In this document: in pieces, positions 19,256 to 28,254 of the stretch
How positions within the stretch are numbered: position 1 is the stretch's first letter
Layout of the letters: every line of letters starts with the position of its first letter
Source of the DNA: Flavobacterium aquatile LMG 4008 = ATCC 11947
GTDB taxonomy: Bacteria > Bacteroidota > Bacteroidia > Flavobacteriales > Flavobacteriaceae
NCBI RefSeq assembly: GCF_000757385.1
Contig: NZ_JRHH01000004.1
Location: 310,001-374,000, forward strand
Direction of reading: 5' to 3'
Length of the DNA: 64,000 bases
The notes under the pieces: generated by a model
Database searches by the model: none
Told to the model about the DNA's origin: nothing
What the model saw: only the letters and a program-made list of their open reading frames with translations
Position numbers and translations under genes: made by a program

Positions 19256-19882
19256 TTATTTGATCTTTCTGACTTTTAAATTATTAATTTGATAAAAAAC
19301 GTAAGAAACAATAACGAAAAATAAAGTCATGTAAATGGCATTATACAAGACTTTTGCAAATCCTAAATCGGATACGTTTAAAAATGGATAAGGATAATAG
19401 TTTGAAAAATATCCACGTATCATAACTACAATTATATAAATCATTGGAAATAATAACCAACCAAAAATACTCTTATAATTGATAGTTTGTTTCGAAAATT
19501 TGAAATACCAAAACAAAATATAAACAATCGGAATCACTAAATGAAGAAGTTCATCGGCTACTTTATCCCAGCCTTTTGGTTGCCAAATAAATCTCAAAAT
19601 TGTATTATACACAAATCCTACAACGAAAATATAGACCGTAATGGCAACTTGAGTATTTGATCTTGCAAAGAACTTAAGAAGATTTGATTGCAACGATTCC
19701 GCCGTAAAAACAAATGCAACTAGAATATTAGATAGAATTGTAAAAAAGGTAAAATACCGAATAAGTGTTTCAACAATTGATGCTTGTCTGTTAATAATAA
19801 TCAATACTAACTGCAATATAACTGTAAACCAGCAAAGTATGAACATTAGAACACTTATGTTATTCGATTTATTATTTGCCAT
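19256..19882 (-). CDS. Pr6Pr family integral membrane protein
   Basis: This 208-residue protein has six hydrophobic segments. The spacing and the motif around IRGYFSNYYPYPFLNV between the last two segments fit the Pr6Pr (FAR-17a/AIG1-like) family. Relatives of the eukaryotic AIG1/ADTRP branch hydrolyse fatty-acid esters of hydroxy fatty acids, but no activity is known for bacterial members. The protein starts with a short polar stretch (MANNKSNNISV). It is transcribed divergently from the CBS/DUF294 gene. Confidence 0.8.
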   Translation of the reverse strand: MANNKSNNISVLMFILCWFTVILQLVLIIINRQASIVETLIRYFTFFTILSNILVAFVFTAESLQSNLLKFFARSNTQVAITVYIFVVGFVYNTILRFIWQPKGWDKVADELLHLVIPIVYILFWYFKFSKQTINYKSIFGWLLFPMIYIIVVMIRGYFSNYYPYPFLNVSDLGFAKVLYNAIYMTLFFVIVSYVFYQINNLKVRKIK

Positions 19883-20027
19883 TTTTAAAAAATTGAATTG
19901 TAAATTTAACTAAAAAACAAACTATTTGTAGTACAAATTTGGCACTATTTATTCTCATTAAATCTATATCTTTACTAATTTTGCAATCTAACCGATTTTT
20001 TATATTTTTATAAAAACAACAATAATT

Positions 20028-21941
20028 ATGAGTAACGCCATTTCACAACGTGTAGCTGACTTTTTAAAAGAACACGAGCCATTTAATTATTTGCCCTATG
20101 AAGATTTAATTCAAATTGCCAACACTATAAGAGTTATCAATTTGGAAAAGCATAAATCATTATTTCAAATAAATGATGTATTGCACGACAGTTTTTATGT
20201 TGTTGCTTCGGGTGTTATCCATTTGACCGTGATTTCAGATGCTGAGGAAACTTTGCTTAACAAATGTTATGCAGGAGATATCTTTGGTTTACGTCCATTT
20301 TTTGCTAAAAATAATTATCAAATGACTGCAAAAGCTCGAGAAGAAAGTATAATTTATGCAATTCCAATTGCGACTTTCAAACCTTTTGTTGCTCAAAATG
20401 TCGAAGTTTTAAACTTTTTACTGGAAAGTTTTGCCGTAAATACCAAAAATAGCTTGGACAGCCAAAACAACGGATTGATGTCGGATAGTGTAGGTTATTC
20501 TGACAATCAATCTGATATGATGTATTTTCAATCCCTGAGTTACAATAAAGCACCATTAAAAATTAGCTCTGAAATTGCAATAAAAGATGCAGCTCAACTG
20601 GTTACAGAAAATATGGTTGATAGTGCCATTATTATTGATCAAAGTTATCCTATTGGAATTGTAACCGATAAAGATTTTCGTTCTAAAGTAGCGACTGGTC
20701 GATTTCCATTATCGAATTCAATTGATAAAATTATGGCGTCACCAGTGATAACGGTTACCGAAAATATTTCGGTTGCCGAAGCACAATTGGTGATGTTAAA
20801 ACATAGTGTTTCCCATCTTTGTGTAACTCATGATGGCACTGATAAATCAGAAGTAAAGGGAATAATTTCTGAACACGATTTGGTAGTTGCACAAGCTAAC
20901 AATCCTGGAGTTTTACTGAAAGAAATTAAGCGTTCACAAACTTCTAAAGAATTAAAATTGGTTAGAGATAAATTAACCGATATCATTCAGTCATCTATAA
21001 ATAAAAACATTCCTTTAACTCATATAAATAGTATCGCTGGAGAAATTACTTTGGCAATTATTAAACGTGCTGTTGAGCAATCTATATTAGATTTAGGTTC
21101 TCCACCAGCAAGATTTGCTTGGTTAAGCATTGGAAGTCAAGGTAGAAAAGAACAACTTTTATTAACCGATCAAGATAGTATTTTAGTCTTTGAAGATGTT
21201 TCTGCCGAGAAATATCGTGATGTTAAAGATTACTTTTTGAAATTGGCAAAAAAGACAACTTCTACATTAGAAAAAGTTGGTTTTGCAGCTTGTCCACAAG
21301 GCCACATGGCTAGTAATATGCTTTGGTGTAAATCATTGACAGACTGGACAAAACAATACAACAGTTGGATGAATACTCCAGGTGAAAATTCAAATGAAAT
21401 TAGTAGTGTTTTCTTTGATTATGAAATGGCATTTGGTGAGCAAAAAATTGAGGATGCGATAACAGAAACCATATTTAAAAACGCAAAAAACAATGTTCTT
21501 TTCTTTGATTATCTAGGAAATGATGCTTTGAAAAAACCTACACCTCTAAACTTTTTCAAGAAGTTTAATGTAGAAGAAGATGGAGAAAATAAAGGTAAAT
21601 TTGATATTAAAACTAGAGCATTAATGCCTTTAATTGATGGCGCACGATTGCTAGTTATGAGTAACAATATTAAAGGTATCAATAATACTTATTTGAGATA
21701 CAAACAGTTGGCAATGGTTGATCCAAAGTTTTCGGAAGTGTATTTAAATTGTGCTGATTCTTATTTGGTATTATCAAAATTTAGAGCAGCCGAAGGTTTA
21801 AAGAATGATAGTTCTGGACAATACATTAACATGGACGAATTAAATAAAGTCGATAAAGAGAAATTGAAAAATGCATTAGCACCAATGCGTGAATTGGAAG
21901 AATTAATCAAAGATCGTTTTCAACTTACACAATTTTCATAA
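20028..21941 (+). CDS. Cyclic-nucleotide-binding / CBS / DUF294 nucleotidyltransferase-like protein
   Basis: This 637-residue cytosolic signalling protein has four parts: a cNMP-binding-like domain (about residues 15-130), a CBS pair (about 180-295, with IGIVTDKDFRSKV and VKGIISEHDLVVA), a DUF294 nucleotidyltransferase-like domain (about 320-460, with SIGSQGRKEQLLLTDQDSIL holding the GS and DxD-like residues), and a DUF294 C-terminal helical domain. The enzymatic activity of the family is unclear; GlnD resemblance suggests nucleotidylation or sensing of adenine nucleotides. It is followed after 2 bases by an exonuclease gene, a pairing found widely, so the two probably act together. Confidence 0.9.
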   Translation: MSNAISQRVADFLKEHEPFNYLPYEDLIQIANTIRVINLEKHKSLFQINDVLHDSFYVVASGVIHLTVISDAEETLLNKCYAGDIFGLRPFFAKNNYQMTAKAREESIIYAIPIATFKPFVAQNVEVLNFLLESFAVNTKNSLDSQNNGLMSDSVGYSDNQSDMMYFQSLSYNKAPLKISSEIAIKDAAQLVTENMVDSAIIIDQSYPIGIVTDKDFRSKVATGRFPLSNSIDKIMASPVITVTENISVAEAQLVMLKHSVSHLCVTHDGTDKSEVKGIISEHDLVVAQANNPGVLLKEIKRSQTSKELKLVRDKLTDIIQSSINKNIPLTHINSIAGEITLAIIKRAVEQSILDLGSPPARFAWLSIGSQGRKEQLLLTDQDSILVFEDVSAEKYRDVKDYFLKLAKKTTSTLEKVGFAACPQGHMASNMLWCKSLTDWTKQYNSWMNTPGENSNEISSVFFDYEMAFGEQKIEDAITETIFKNAKNNVLFFDYLGNDALKKPTPLNFFKKFNVEEDGENKGKFDIKTRALMPLIDGARLLVMSNNIKGINNTYLRYKQLAMVDPKFSEVYLNCADSYLVLSKFRAAEGLKNDSSGQYINMDELNKVDKEKLKNALAPMRELEELIKDRFQLTQFS

Positions 21942-21943
21942 TT

Positions 21944-22540
21944 ATGCTCGACTGGTTAAAAAATATTAGTAAAGAACATCCCGAATTTTGGAAAAATTAT
22001 ACTTCAAAATTCGAGAAAAAATCCAATCGATACGTTTCTTTAAGTCTTGAAACTACTGGATTGAATCCCAATAAAGATGTAATTCTTTCTTTTGGAGCAA
22101 TTGCTGTGGTCAATGATACTATTTTAATTGGAGACACTTTTGAAATTGCCATTCCACAATACAAATATTTGCATGATAATGGTATAACAAATGATTTTTT
22201 ATTAGAAAGTGCGCAACCAAAATTAGCCGAACCTGCTGCAATAGAAGCATTTATTAATTATTTAGGAAATGCAACTTTGGTTGGACATCGCATTCATTTT
22301 GATGTAGAAATGATCAACGAGGCTCTAGAAAAATTGGCTTGTGGACGATTAAAAAATGAAGCATTAGACATCGAAATTATGTATAAAAAATTGCATGATA
22401 TTGGCGATAAAAATTTCTCTTTAGACGAATTAGCAAATTTGTTTAAAATCCCTAAAACTGAGCGAATTTCTACAACAGATGATGCTTTTACAATTGCGTT
22501 ATTGTTTTTAAAATTGAAATCTCGACTTAAATTACAATAA
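21944..22540 (+). CDS. DnaQ-like 3'-5' exonuclease
   Basis: This 198-residue protein has a DEDD exonuclease fold. Exo I appears as VSLSLETTGLNPNKDVILSFGA near residues 31-52, where a DxE-like pair would be expected. Here SLE gives only the Glu, so the first Asp is replaced by Ser. Exo II is GHRIHFDVEMINEAL near residue 104, and Exo III lies in the TTDDAFTIALLFL region. The missing first acid is odd and may lower activity. It is likely cotranscribed with the DUF294 protein and overlaps the next gene by one base (TAATG). Confidence 0.85.
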   Translation: MLDWLKNISKEHPEFWKNYTSKFEKKSNRYVSLSLETTGLNPNKDVILSFGAIAVVNDTILIGDTFEIAIPQYKYLHDNGITNDFLLESAQPKLAEPAAIEAFINYLGNATLVGHRIHFDVEMINEALEKLACGRLKNEALDIEIMYKKLHDIGDKNFSLDELANLFKIPKTERISTTDDAFTIALLFLKLKSRLKLQ

Positions 22541-23235
22541 TGAAAGTTAATTTAAAAGCAATTGTTATTCAGATAGTAATTCTTGTATTTACTCCTTTAT
22601 TTATTTTCAGTCAAAATGATATTATGACAAATGATTGGGCAAATTTAAAAAAATACGATTCAGAAAATAAGCAGTTATCTACTACTCCTTCTTCCAATAG
22701 AATTGTTTTTATGGGCGATTCTATAACCGAATTTTGGAAAGTAAATGATTCAAGTTTCTTTGACAAATCTAAAATCAACAGAGGAATAAGCGGACAAACG
22801 ACTTCCCAAATGATGCTTCGTTTTCCTCAAGATGTAATCAGTTTAAAACCAAAAGCTGTTATTATTCTAGCAGGAATAAACGATATTGCTGAAAATACTG
22901 GTCCTATTTCTAATGAAGGAATTTTAGAAAATATAATTTCAATGACTGAATTAGCAAAAGCAAATAACATCAAAGTTGTTTTATGTTCAGTTTTACCAGC
23001 AAATCGATTTAATTGGAATTCAAAAATTTCACCATCTAATCGAGTAATCGAACTTAATAAAATGATTCAATCTTATACCGTCAAGAATAAAATTATTTAT
23101 GTAGATTTTTATTCACAAATGGTTGATGATGAAGATGGTTTGCAAAAACGATTTGGTGAAGATGGAGTTCATCCCAACAAAGAAGGTTATTTGTTAATGA
23201 AATCTATTGTTAATGAAGCGATTGAAAAATTGTAA
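22540..23235 (+). CDS. SGNH/GDSL-family hydrolase
   Basis: This 231-residue exported esterase-like protein starts with a signal or anchor segment (AIVIQIVILVFTPLFIFSQ). The SGNH blocks are all visible: block I FMGDSITEFW near residue 57 (Ser), block II NRGISGQTTSQM (Gly), block III LAGINDIAE (Asn), and block V GEDGVHPNKEGY (Asp-His) near 208. It is close to the PAF-acetylhydrolase-like lipase group. Likely it removes acyl or acetyl groups from lipids or glycans in the periplasm; the substrate is unknown. Its start overlaps the exonuclease stop. Confidence 0.9.
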   Translation: MKVNLKAIVIQIVILVFTPLFIFSQNDIMTNDWANLKKYDSENKQLSTTPSSNRIVFMGDSITEFWKVNDSSFFDKSKINRGISGQTTSQMMLRFPQDVISLKPKAVIILAGINDIAENTGPISNEGILENIISMTELAKANNIKVVLCSVLPANRFNWNSKISPSNRVIELNKMIQSYTVKNKIIYVDFYSQMVDDEDGLQKRFGEDGVHPNKEGYLLMKSIVNEAIEKL

Positions 23236-23260
23236 TAAATATGAGAATAAAACTAAATAA

Positions 23261-24742
23261 ATGAAAATAGTAACGATTTTTTTTCTTTTAATTATATCAA
23301 TAAAAACTGCTTATTCTCAAAACTTTGGAAAATTTCTAAAAATTGAAAAAGAAAAACTTCATAGAGATTTAGATTTATTACACCAAGGCTTAGATAAATT
23401 TCACTCTGGAATGTATTGGTACACGCCAAAAGATAGTGTAGATATTGCTTTTCAAAATGTAAAAAATCAAATAACTAATGATTTAAATGTTCTTGAATTC
23501 CACAAGCTAATCACTCCTTTGGTTGCACTTTCAAGAGAAGATCACACCGATGTTTTTTTACCGAAAGACATTAAAGAGAAAACTATTAAAGATGAAACGA
23601 TCACTTTTTTTCCTTTGACAGTCAAATTTTTAGATAAAAAACTGTATTGCATTCAAAATGGATCAAATGATTCTTTAAAGATAGAAGGTTTTGAAATAGA
23701 GGAAATTAATGGAGAATCTCCAACGGAAATTGCTTTAAAAATTGGAAATCTATTTGCTTCAGATGGATTTATAAAATCTGTGAAATATAATGATTTGAGT
23801 GGGTTTAATTTTCCGAAAAACTATTACTATTACTATGGAATAATTGATGAGTTTAAAGTTAAATTTAAAGAATTACCTCAAATTATTTCATTCGAATCAT
23901 TATCAAATATTCAAATTAGCACCAATTTAAAAAAACGTAAAAGTAAAATCCGTGAAAATACAATTAGTGAACCTTTAGAATTAAAAATTATTGATACAAA
24001 AACTGCTTCTTTAATTATTAAAACTTTTGATAATGTTGAAATTAAAAAGGAAAGTAAGTACAGGTCGTTTAAAGAATTTCTTTCTAAAAGTTTTAAAGAA
24101 ATAAAAGAGAAAGATATTGAAAATTTAATAATTGACATAAGTGAAAACGGTGGCGGAACAGAGGGAAATGAAGGTTTACTGTATTCCTATTTTGGAGAAA
24201 ACTATCAAAAATATAAAAAAGTTACTGCTAAAACTCAAAAGGTTATTCTCTCTAATAGTTTGGATAAGCCAATAAAACTAAAAACATTTGGATTTTTCGA
24301 GAGAATTTTTACTAATAAAAAAATGAAGGACGGTAGTCTTGAAAGAAGAAATAATTTTATTTTAGGACTTATGGCCTATAAAACATCTCCAAAAAACAAG
24401 TTTATTGGAAATAGATATGTAATTATTAGTCCGATTACTTATTCTGGTGCTAGTGAGTTTTCTAATATGATGTACTCACAAGATTTAGCAACTTTTGTCG
24501 GACAGGAAACTGGTGGCGGTTATTACGGAAATACAAGTGGGTATGTTAGAGAATTAGTTTTACCAAATTCCAAAATTAGCATAGATATTCCAACTTTGAA
24601 ATTTGAGATGAATGTCCAACCAAAATTACCCTTTGGAAGTGGCGTTAAGCCTCATTATACGGTGATTCCAACAATAAGTCAATACATGGAAAAAGAGGAT
24701 ATTTATACTCAATTCATTTTAAAATTAATTGATAAAAAATAA
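23261..24742 (+). CDS. S41 family C-terminal-processing-like peptidase
   Basis: This 493-residue protein has a signal peptide (MKIVTIFFLLIISIKTAYS) and an S41 peptidase domain in its second half. Visible are DISENGGGTEGNEGLLYSYF, the nucleophile region ISPITYSGASEFSNMM near residue 395, and GQETGGGYYGN where the general-base region is expected. The first half is a helical domain typical for Bacteroidota S41 proteins of this size; no clear PDZ domain is seen. It ends 4 bases from the convergent PPTase gene. Confidence 0.87.
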   Translation: MKIVTIFFLLIISIKTAYSQNFGKFLKIEKEKLHRDLDLLHQGLDKFHSGMYWYTPKDSVDIAFQNVKNQITNDLNVLEFHKLITPLVALSREDHTDVFLPKDIKEKTIKDETITFFPLTVKFLDKKLYCIQNGSNDSLKIEGFEIEEINGESPTEIALKIGNLFASDGFIKSVKYNDLSGFNFPKNYYYYYGIIDEFKVKFKELPQIISFESLSNIQISTNLKKRKSKIRENTISEPLELKIIDTKTASLIIKTFDNVEIKKESKYRSFKEFLSKSFKEIKEKDIENLIIDISENGGGTEGNEGLLYSYFGENYQKYKKVTAKTQKVILSNSLDKPIKLKTFGFFERIFTNKKMKDGSLERRNNFILGLMAYKTSPKNKFIGNRYVIISPITYSGASEFSNMMYSQDLATFVGQETGGGYYGNTSGYVRELVLPNSKISIDIPTLKFEMNVQPKLPFGSGVKPHYTVIPTISQYMEKEDIYTQFILKLIDKK

Positions 24743-24746
24743 TAAT

Positions 24747-25241
24747 TTACTGATATCGATTATCCAAATAAACAATCCTCTCAAACTTTCCATGATGCGT
24801 TTTGGATACGTTTTTTACTTCATTATTCAATAAAATAAACGGAATTCCATTTACTTTAAAAAGCGTATTCTCGTTTTCTATAGTTCTAATATTTTCGAAA
24901 TGCCTTGAATCTTCAACCGCTAACGAATAAACCGATTCCTCAGTCACAATAGTTTTTGTGTAGAAAATTTGATTCTGAAATTGTACTAAACCATTGTCAA
25001 GATTTAAATCCAAACATTCAATTTTTATTGGATAATAACCTCGCTTTCCTCCTTTTTGAAGAATGATTTTATAAACAGCTTCCTTTCTGCTCCATAAATT
25101 CCATACTGCAAGGTCTTGATTGGTAGATTTTTGTATGAGTAATTGCTCGGAAAAAGTAACTATTTTTTCCAAATATCCTTTACGTTTCCAGTTGCTTTCT
25201 TTTTTAGCTAAAGCCAAATCTACTATGTCGTTTCCAATCAC
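24747..25241 (-). CDS. 4'-phosphopantetheinyl transferase of the PKS operon
   Basis: This 164-residue AcpS/Sfp-like enzyme transfers the phosphopantetheine arm from CoA to carrier proteins. Visible motifs are the metal-binding GNDIVDL at residues 3-9 and WSRKEAVYK near residue 50. It is the last gene of the operon and overlaps the ACP stop (ATGA), so it is probably dedicated to that ACP. Its compact size suits an AcpS-like or small Sfp-like enzyme. Confidence 0.88.
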   Translation of the reverse strand: MIGNDIVDLALAKKESNWKRKGYLEKIVTFSEQLLIQKSTNQDLAVWNLWSRKEAVYKIILQKGGKRGYYPIKIECLDLNLDNGLVQFQNQIFYTKTIVTEESVYSLAVEDSRHFENIRTIENENTLFKVNGIPFILLNNEVKNVSKTHHGKFERIVYLDNRYQ

Positions 25242-25492
25242 TTTGCTGCTAATTTGGTTTTTATAATTTCTAAAGTTGTTTTTATAGAAATCATTTTTTC
25301 CATTGAAGCAGTATCAATTTCAATATCAAAAGCTTCCTCTGTATCTAAAACAATATCCACTAAATTCGCCGAATTTATTTGCAAATCAGTGATAAAATCA
25401 GTGTCTTCGGTAAGATTTGCAAAGGCTTCCTCATTCTTAACAAATGGTTTTACAATAGGTTTTAATTTCTCTAAAATTTCCTCGTTATTCAT
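25238..25492 (-). CDS. Acyl carrier protein of the PKS operon
   Basis: This 84-residue acidic four-helix protein has the carrier-protein pattern TDFITDLQINSANLVDIVLDTEEAFDIEI. The phosphopantetheine Ser is Ser41 in INSANL, where the usual D-S-L reads N-S-A; this variant suggests a specialised ACP rather than the housekeeping AcpP. It lies between the ketosynthase (3 bases upstream) and the PPTase (4-base overlap). It probably carries the acyl chain that the ketosynthase and dehydratase build for the type III PKS. Confidence 0.92.
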   Translation of the reverse strand: MNNEEILEKLKPIVKPFVKNEEAFANLTEDTDFITDLQINSANLVDIVLDTEEAFDIEIDTASMEKMISIKTTLEIIKTKLAAK

Positions 25493-25495
25493 AGC

Positions 25496-26767
25496 TTATT
25501 TGTATTTTTTAAAGATTACACATCCGTTGACGTCACCAAAACCAAAACTGGCTTTTGCAACAATATTTATCTCTTTTTCAATTAGTTTTGTAGAAACTTT
25601 AGAAGCATCAATTAAATCTGCAATTTCGGGATTTAAATCCTCACAATTCACATTTGGAAAAATAAATCCGTGATAAATTTGCAAGACCGAAGCCACACTT
25701 TCAATACTTCCAGCTGCCGACAAACAGTGGCCGACCGTGGATTTCAAAGAATTTATATAAGGAAAATCAATCCCTTTTCTGTTTAATGCTTCGGTCCAAT
25801 TTTTAATTTCCAAACTGTCTTTCGAAGTTGCTGTCAAATGTCCGTTAATTGCATCAATTTCATTTGAAGAAATACCCGAATTTAGCATTGCATTTTCAAT
25901 ACATTTTTTGACGGCGACCGAATTTGGAGCAGTCATAGTTCCTTCACCTCGTTGTCCACCCGAATTTACATTTCCACCTAAAACTTCGGCGTAAATCTTG
26001 GAACCACGATTTAAAGCTGATTCTAAATCCTCTAAAATTAATGCTCCTGCTCCACTTCCTGGTACAAATCCAGAAGCGGTTGCACTCATTGGTCTTGAGC
26101 CTTTTTCTGGCGATTCGTTATGTTTGTAAGTGCAAACTTTCATAGCATCAAAACCACCCCAAATGTATGGTCCGGAATCACTTGTGCTTCCTGCAATTAT
26201 TCGTTTTGCTCGTCCCGATTTTATTCGTTCAAATGCCATTAAAATACTTTCAGTTCCTGTAGTACAAGCAGATGAATTGGTTGTAACTTGATTTCCCAAT
26301 CCTAATTTTCCTCCAATATATGCGCTTACACCACTGTTCATGGTTTGTGCAACGGCATTACTTCCTAATCTTCGCGTTTGAAAATCATCAATTTTATAAA
26401 TACTTTCTCTAAATTTTTCAATTCCTGAAGTACCTGTTCCGAAGATTGTACCCGAATCCCAATCTGGATTTTCATTGTTTTCTATCGATAATTCAGCATC
26501 TTTCCATGCATCCATTGCTGCAATAACACCGTATAGAATTCCGGTTGAGTTGAAATTTCTTAATTCAAGTTCTGAAAAATATTCTAATGATAATTCTCTA
26601 GAAACTTCAGGTTTTCCAGCAATCTGACATGAAAATTGTAAACGTTCTAACTCTGGGTCATGTTTTATTCCTGATATTCCGTTTTTTATTGCATTTGTAA
26701 ACGCGTTAAGTCCTACTCCATTTGGAGCAACAATTCCTAACCCGGTAATTACAACTCTATTTTTCAT
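25496..26767 (-). CDS. Beta-ketoacyl-[ACP] synthase (FabF-like)
   Basis: This 423-residue condensing enzyme has the full Cys-His-His triad: Cys168 in NSSACTTG, His310 in NGHLTATSKDS and His347 in STVGHCLSAAG. The sequence ends with the usual SFGFGDVNGCVIF. It extends or initiates an acyl chain on the operon's ACP by decarboxylative condensation with malonyl-ACP. It is the FabF/KAS II type rather than FabH. The start overlaps the dehydratase gene by 11 bases. No ketoreductase is in the operon, so FabG elsewhere (for example 6157-6903) may serve it. Confidence 0.92.
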   Translation of the reverse strand: MKNRVVITGLGIVAPNGVGLNAFTNAIKNGISGIKHDPELERLQFSCQIAGKPEVSRELSLEYFSELELRNFNSTGILYGVIAAMDAWKDAELSIENNENPDWDSGTIFGTGTSGIEKFRESIYKIDDFQTRRLGSNAVAQTMNSGVSAYIGGKLGLGNQVTTNSSACTTGTESILMAFERIKSGRAKRIIAGSTSDSGPYIWGGFDAMKVCTYKHNESPEKGSRPMSATASGFVPGSGAGALILEDLESALNRGSKIYAEVLGGNVNSGGQRGEGTMTAPNSVAVKKCIENAMLNSGISSNEIDAINGHLTATSKDSLEIKNWTEALNRKGIDFPYINSLKSTVGHCLSAAGSIESVASVLQIYHGFIFPNVNCEDLNPEIADLIDASKVSTKLIEKEINIVAKASFGFGDVNGCVIFKKYK

Positions 26768-27191
26768 AAATCATTCCTGCAATTGTTCCGTTACAAACTT
26801 CAATCCCCGAATCATTTATCATTTTTACTTTACATTTTAATTTACCAAATCGAAAGTAGATTTTTTCGGAAATTACAACCACTTTTTCTTTTGGGAAAAC
26901 AGGTCTTAAATATTCGATATTACTTGATGTTAAAGCAATTAGAGTATTTTTATTAATTTCATTATTTAATAAATAAATTCCTAAACATACAACACCAATT
27001 TGTGCCATTACCTCAGTCAAAATTACACCTGGAGTCACCGGATTATCAATAAAATGCCCTTTATAAAAATCTAACTTTTCATCAAATGTGTAATTTCCAA
27101 CAACACCATCTTCACTGATAGACGTAATTTCATCTACAAATAAAAACGGTTTTGAATAAGGTAATTTCGATATAATTTCGTCTTGAGTCAA
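26757..27191 (-). CDS. 3-hydroxyacyl-ACP dehydratase (FabZ-like hotdog)
   Basis: This 144-residue hotdog protein has KPFLFVDEI near residue 14 and the active-site region YKGHFIDNPVTPGVILTEVMAQ with His46. The Asp/Glu of FabZ is in the TEVMAQ helix. It is more distant from FabZ than the domain fused to LpxC, and probably dehydrates ACP-bound 3-hydroxyacyl chains in this pathway. It starts 10 bases after the PKS stop and overlaps the ketosynthase gene. Confidence 0.88.
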   Translation of the reverse strand: MTQDEIISKLPYSKPFLFVDEITSISEDGVVGNYTFDEKLDFYKGHFIDNPVTPGVILTEVMAQIGVVCLGIYLLNNEINKNTLIALTSSNIEYLRPVFPKEKVVVISEKIYFRFGKLKCKVKMINDSGIEVCNGTIAGMIYEK

Positions 27192-27201
27192 AATATATTT
27201 T

Positions 27202-28254
27202 TTAAAATTCTAATAAAATTCGCTGTGCCGAAAATCCTGGTCCGAAGCTAAGCATCAAACCTTTTTCTCCTTTTTTAGGGTTCGAATCCATAATTCGTTC
27301 TAAAACATACAATACCGTTGCACTCGACATATTGCCATACAATCGTAAAACTTCTTTGGTATCATTGATGTTTTTGCCTAAATTAGAAAATAAATCTTCA
27401 ACGGTATTTACAATTTTCTTTCCACCCGGATGAAATATCAAATGATCTATATCTTCCATCTTAAGGTTGTTTTTTTCTAAAAACGGATGAATAATATCTG
27501 GAAAATGTGCCGAAATTGTTTCAGGAACTTCAATGTCGAGAACCATTTGCAATCCCGAATTAGTTAATTTGAAACCCATCATGTGAATGTTGTCATAAAA
27601 ATGATACATTTCATCGGCAAGAATTTCTGGACCTTCATCTTCATCATTTGACGAAAGTAAAACACAAGCTGCACCATCGCCAAAAATAGCTGCACTGACA
27701 ATATTTGCCATAGAATAATCGTCTAATTGAAAAGTAGCCGTTGGACTTTCGACAGCAATAACAGCAGCTCGCTTTCCTGGATTGGCTTTCAAGAAGTTTT
27801 TGGCATAAATTATTCCAGAAATTCCTGCGGCGCAACCCATTTCGGTAACTGGCAATCTAACAATGTCTTGACGTAATTTCAATTTGTTTATCAAATAAGC
27901 ATCCAATGACGGAATCATAATTCCTGTACAACTTACGGTAATAATGTAATCCAAATCGGTTGGATTCCAATTAGCTTTTGTTAGTGCTTTTTCTAGTACT
28001 TTTTCTCCCAATTCAATAACTTCACTAACATAAATATCATTACGTTCTTCGAAAGATGTTTTGGTAAAAACTTCCACTGGATCCATTATGGAATAGCGTT
28101 TGTCTACCATTGCACCTTCAAAAATCTTTTTTACTTTTCTAATAAATCGTGGTTCTTGATCTACCAGCCAAGCATCTAAAAACGGCAGAATTTCTTCGGT
28201 ATTTCTAGAATATTTTGGTAATTGCTTAGCAACTGTTTTGATTTTTACACTCAT
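27202..28254 (-). CDS. Type III polyketide synthase
   Basis: This is a 350-residue chalcone-synthase-like homodimeric enzyme. The start at 28254 (MSVKIKT) is preferred because it overlaps the methyltransferase stop as ATGA; an in-frame ATG at 28296 lies inside that gene. The catalytic triad is clear: Cys141 in TEMGCAAGISG, His275 in LIFHPGGKK, Asn308 in LYGNMSSATV. The end FGPGFSAQRILL is the conserved GFGPG loop. The enzyme would extend a fatty acyl starter with malonyl-CoA to alkylresorcinol, alkylpyrone or acylphloroglucinol. With methyltransferase and flavoprotein neighbours it resembles the Streptomyces SrsA-SrsB-SrsC phenolic lipid pathway. Confidence 0.94.
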   Translation of the reverse strand: MSVKIKTVAKQLPKYSRNTEEILPFLDAWLVDQEPRFIRKVKKIFEGAMVDKRYSIMDPVEVFTKTSFEERNDIYVSEVIELGEKVLEKALTKANWNPTDLDYIITVSCTGIMIPSLDAYLINKLKLRQDIVRLPVTEMGCAAGISGIIYAKNFLKANPGKRAAVIAVESPTATFQLDDYSMANIVSAAIFGDGAACVLLSSNDEDEGPEILADEMYHFYDNIHMMGFKLTNSGLQMVLDIEVPETISAHFPDIIHPFLEKNNLKMEDIDHLIFHPGGKKIVNTVEDLFSNLGKNINDTKEVLRLYGNMSSATVLYVLERIMDSNPKKGEKGLMLSFGPGFSAQRILLEF

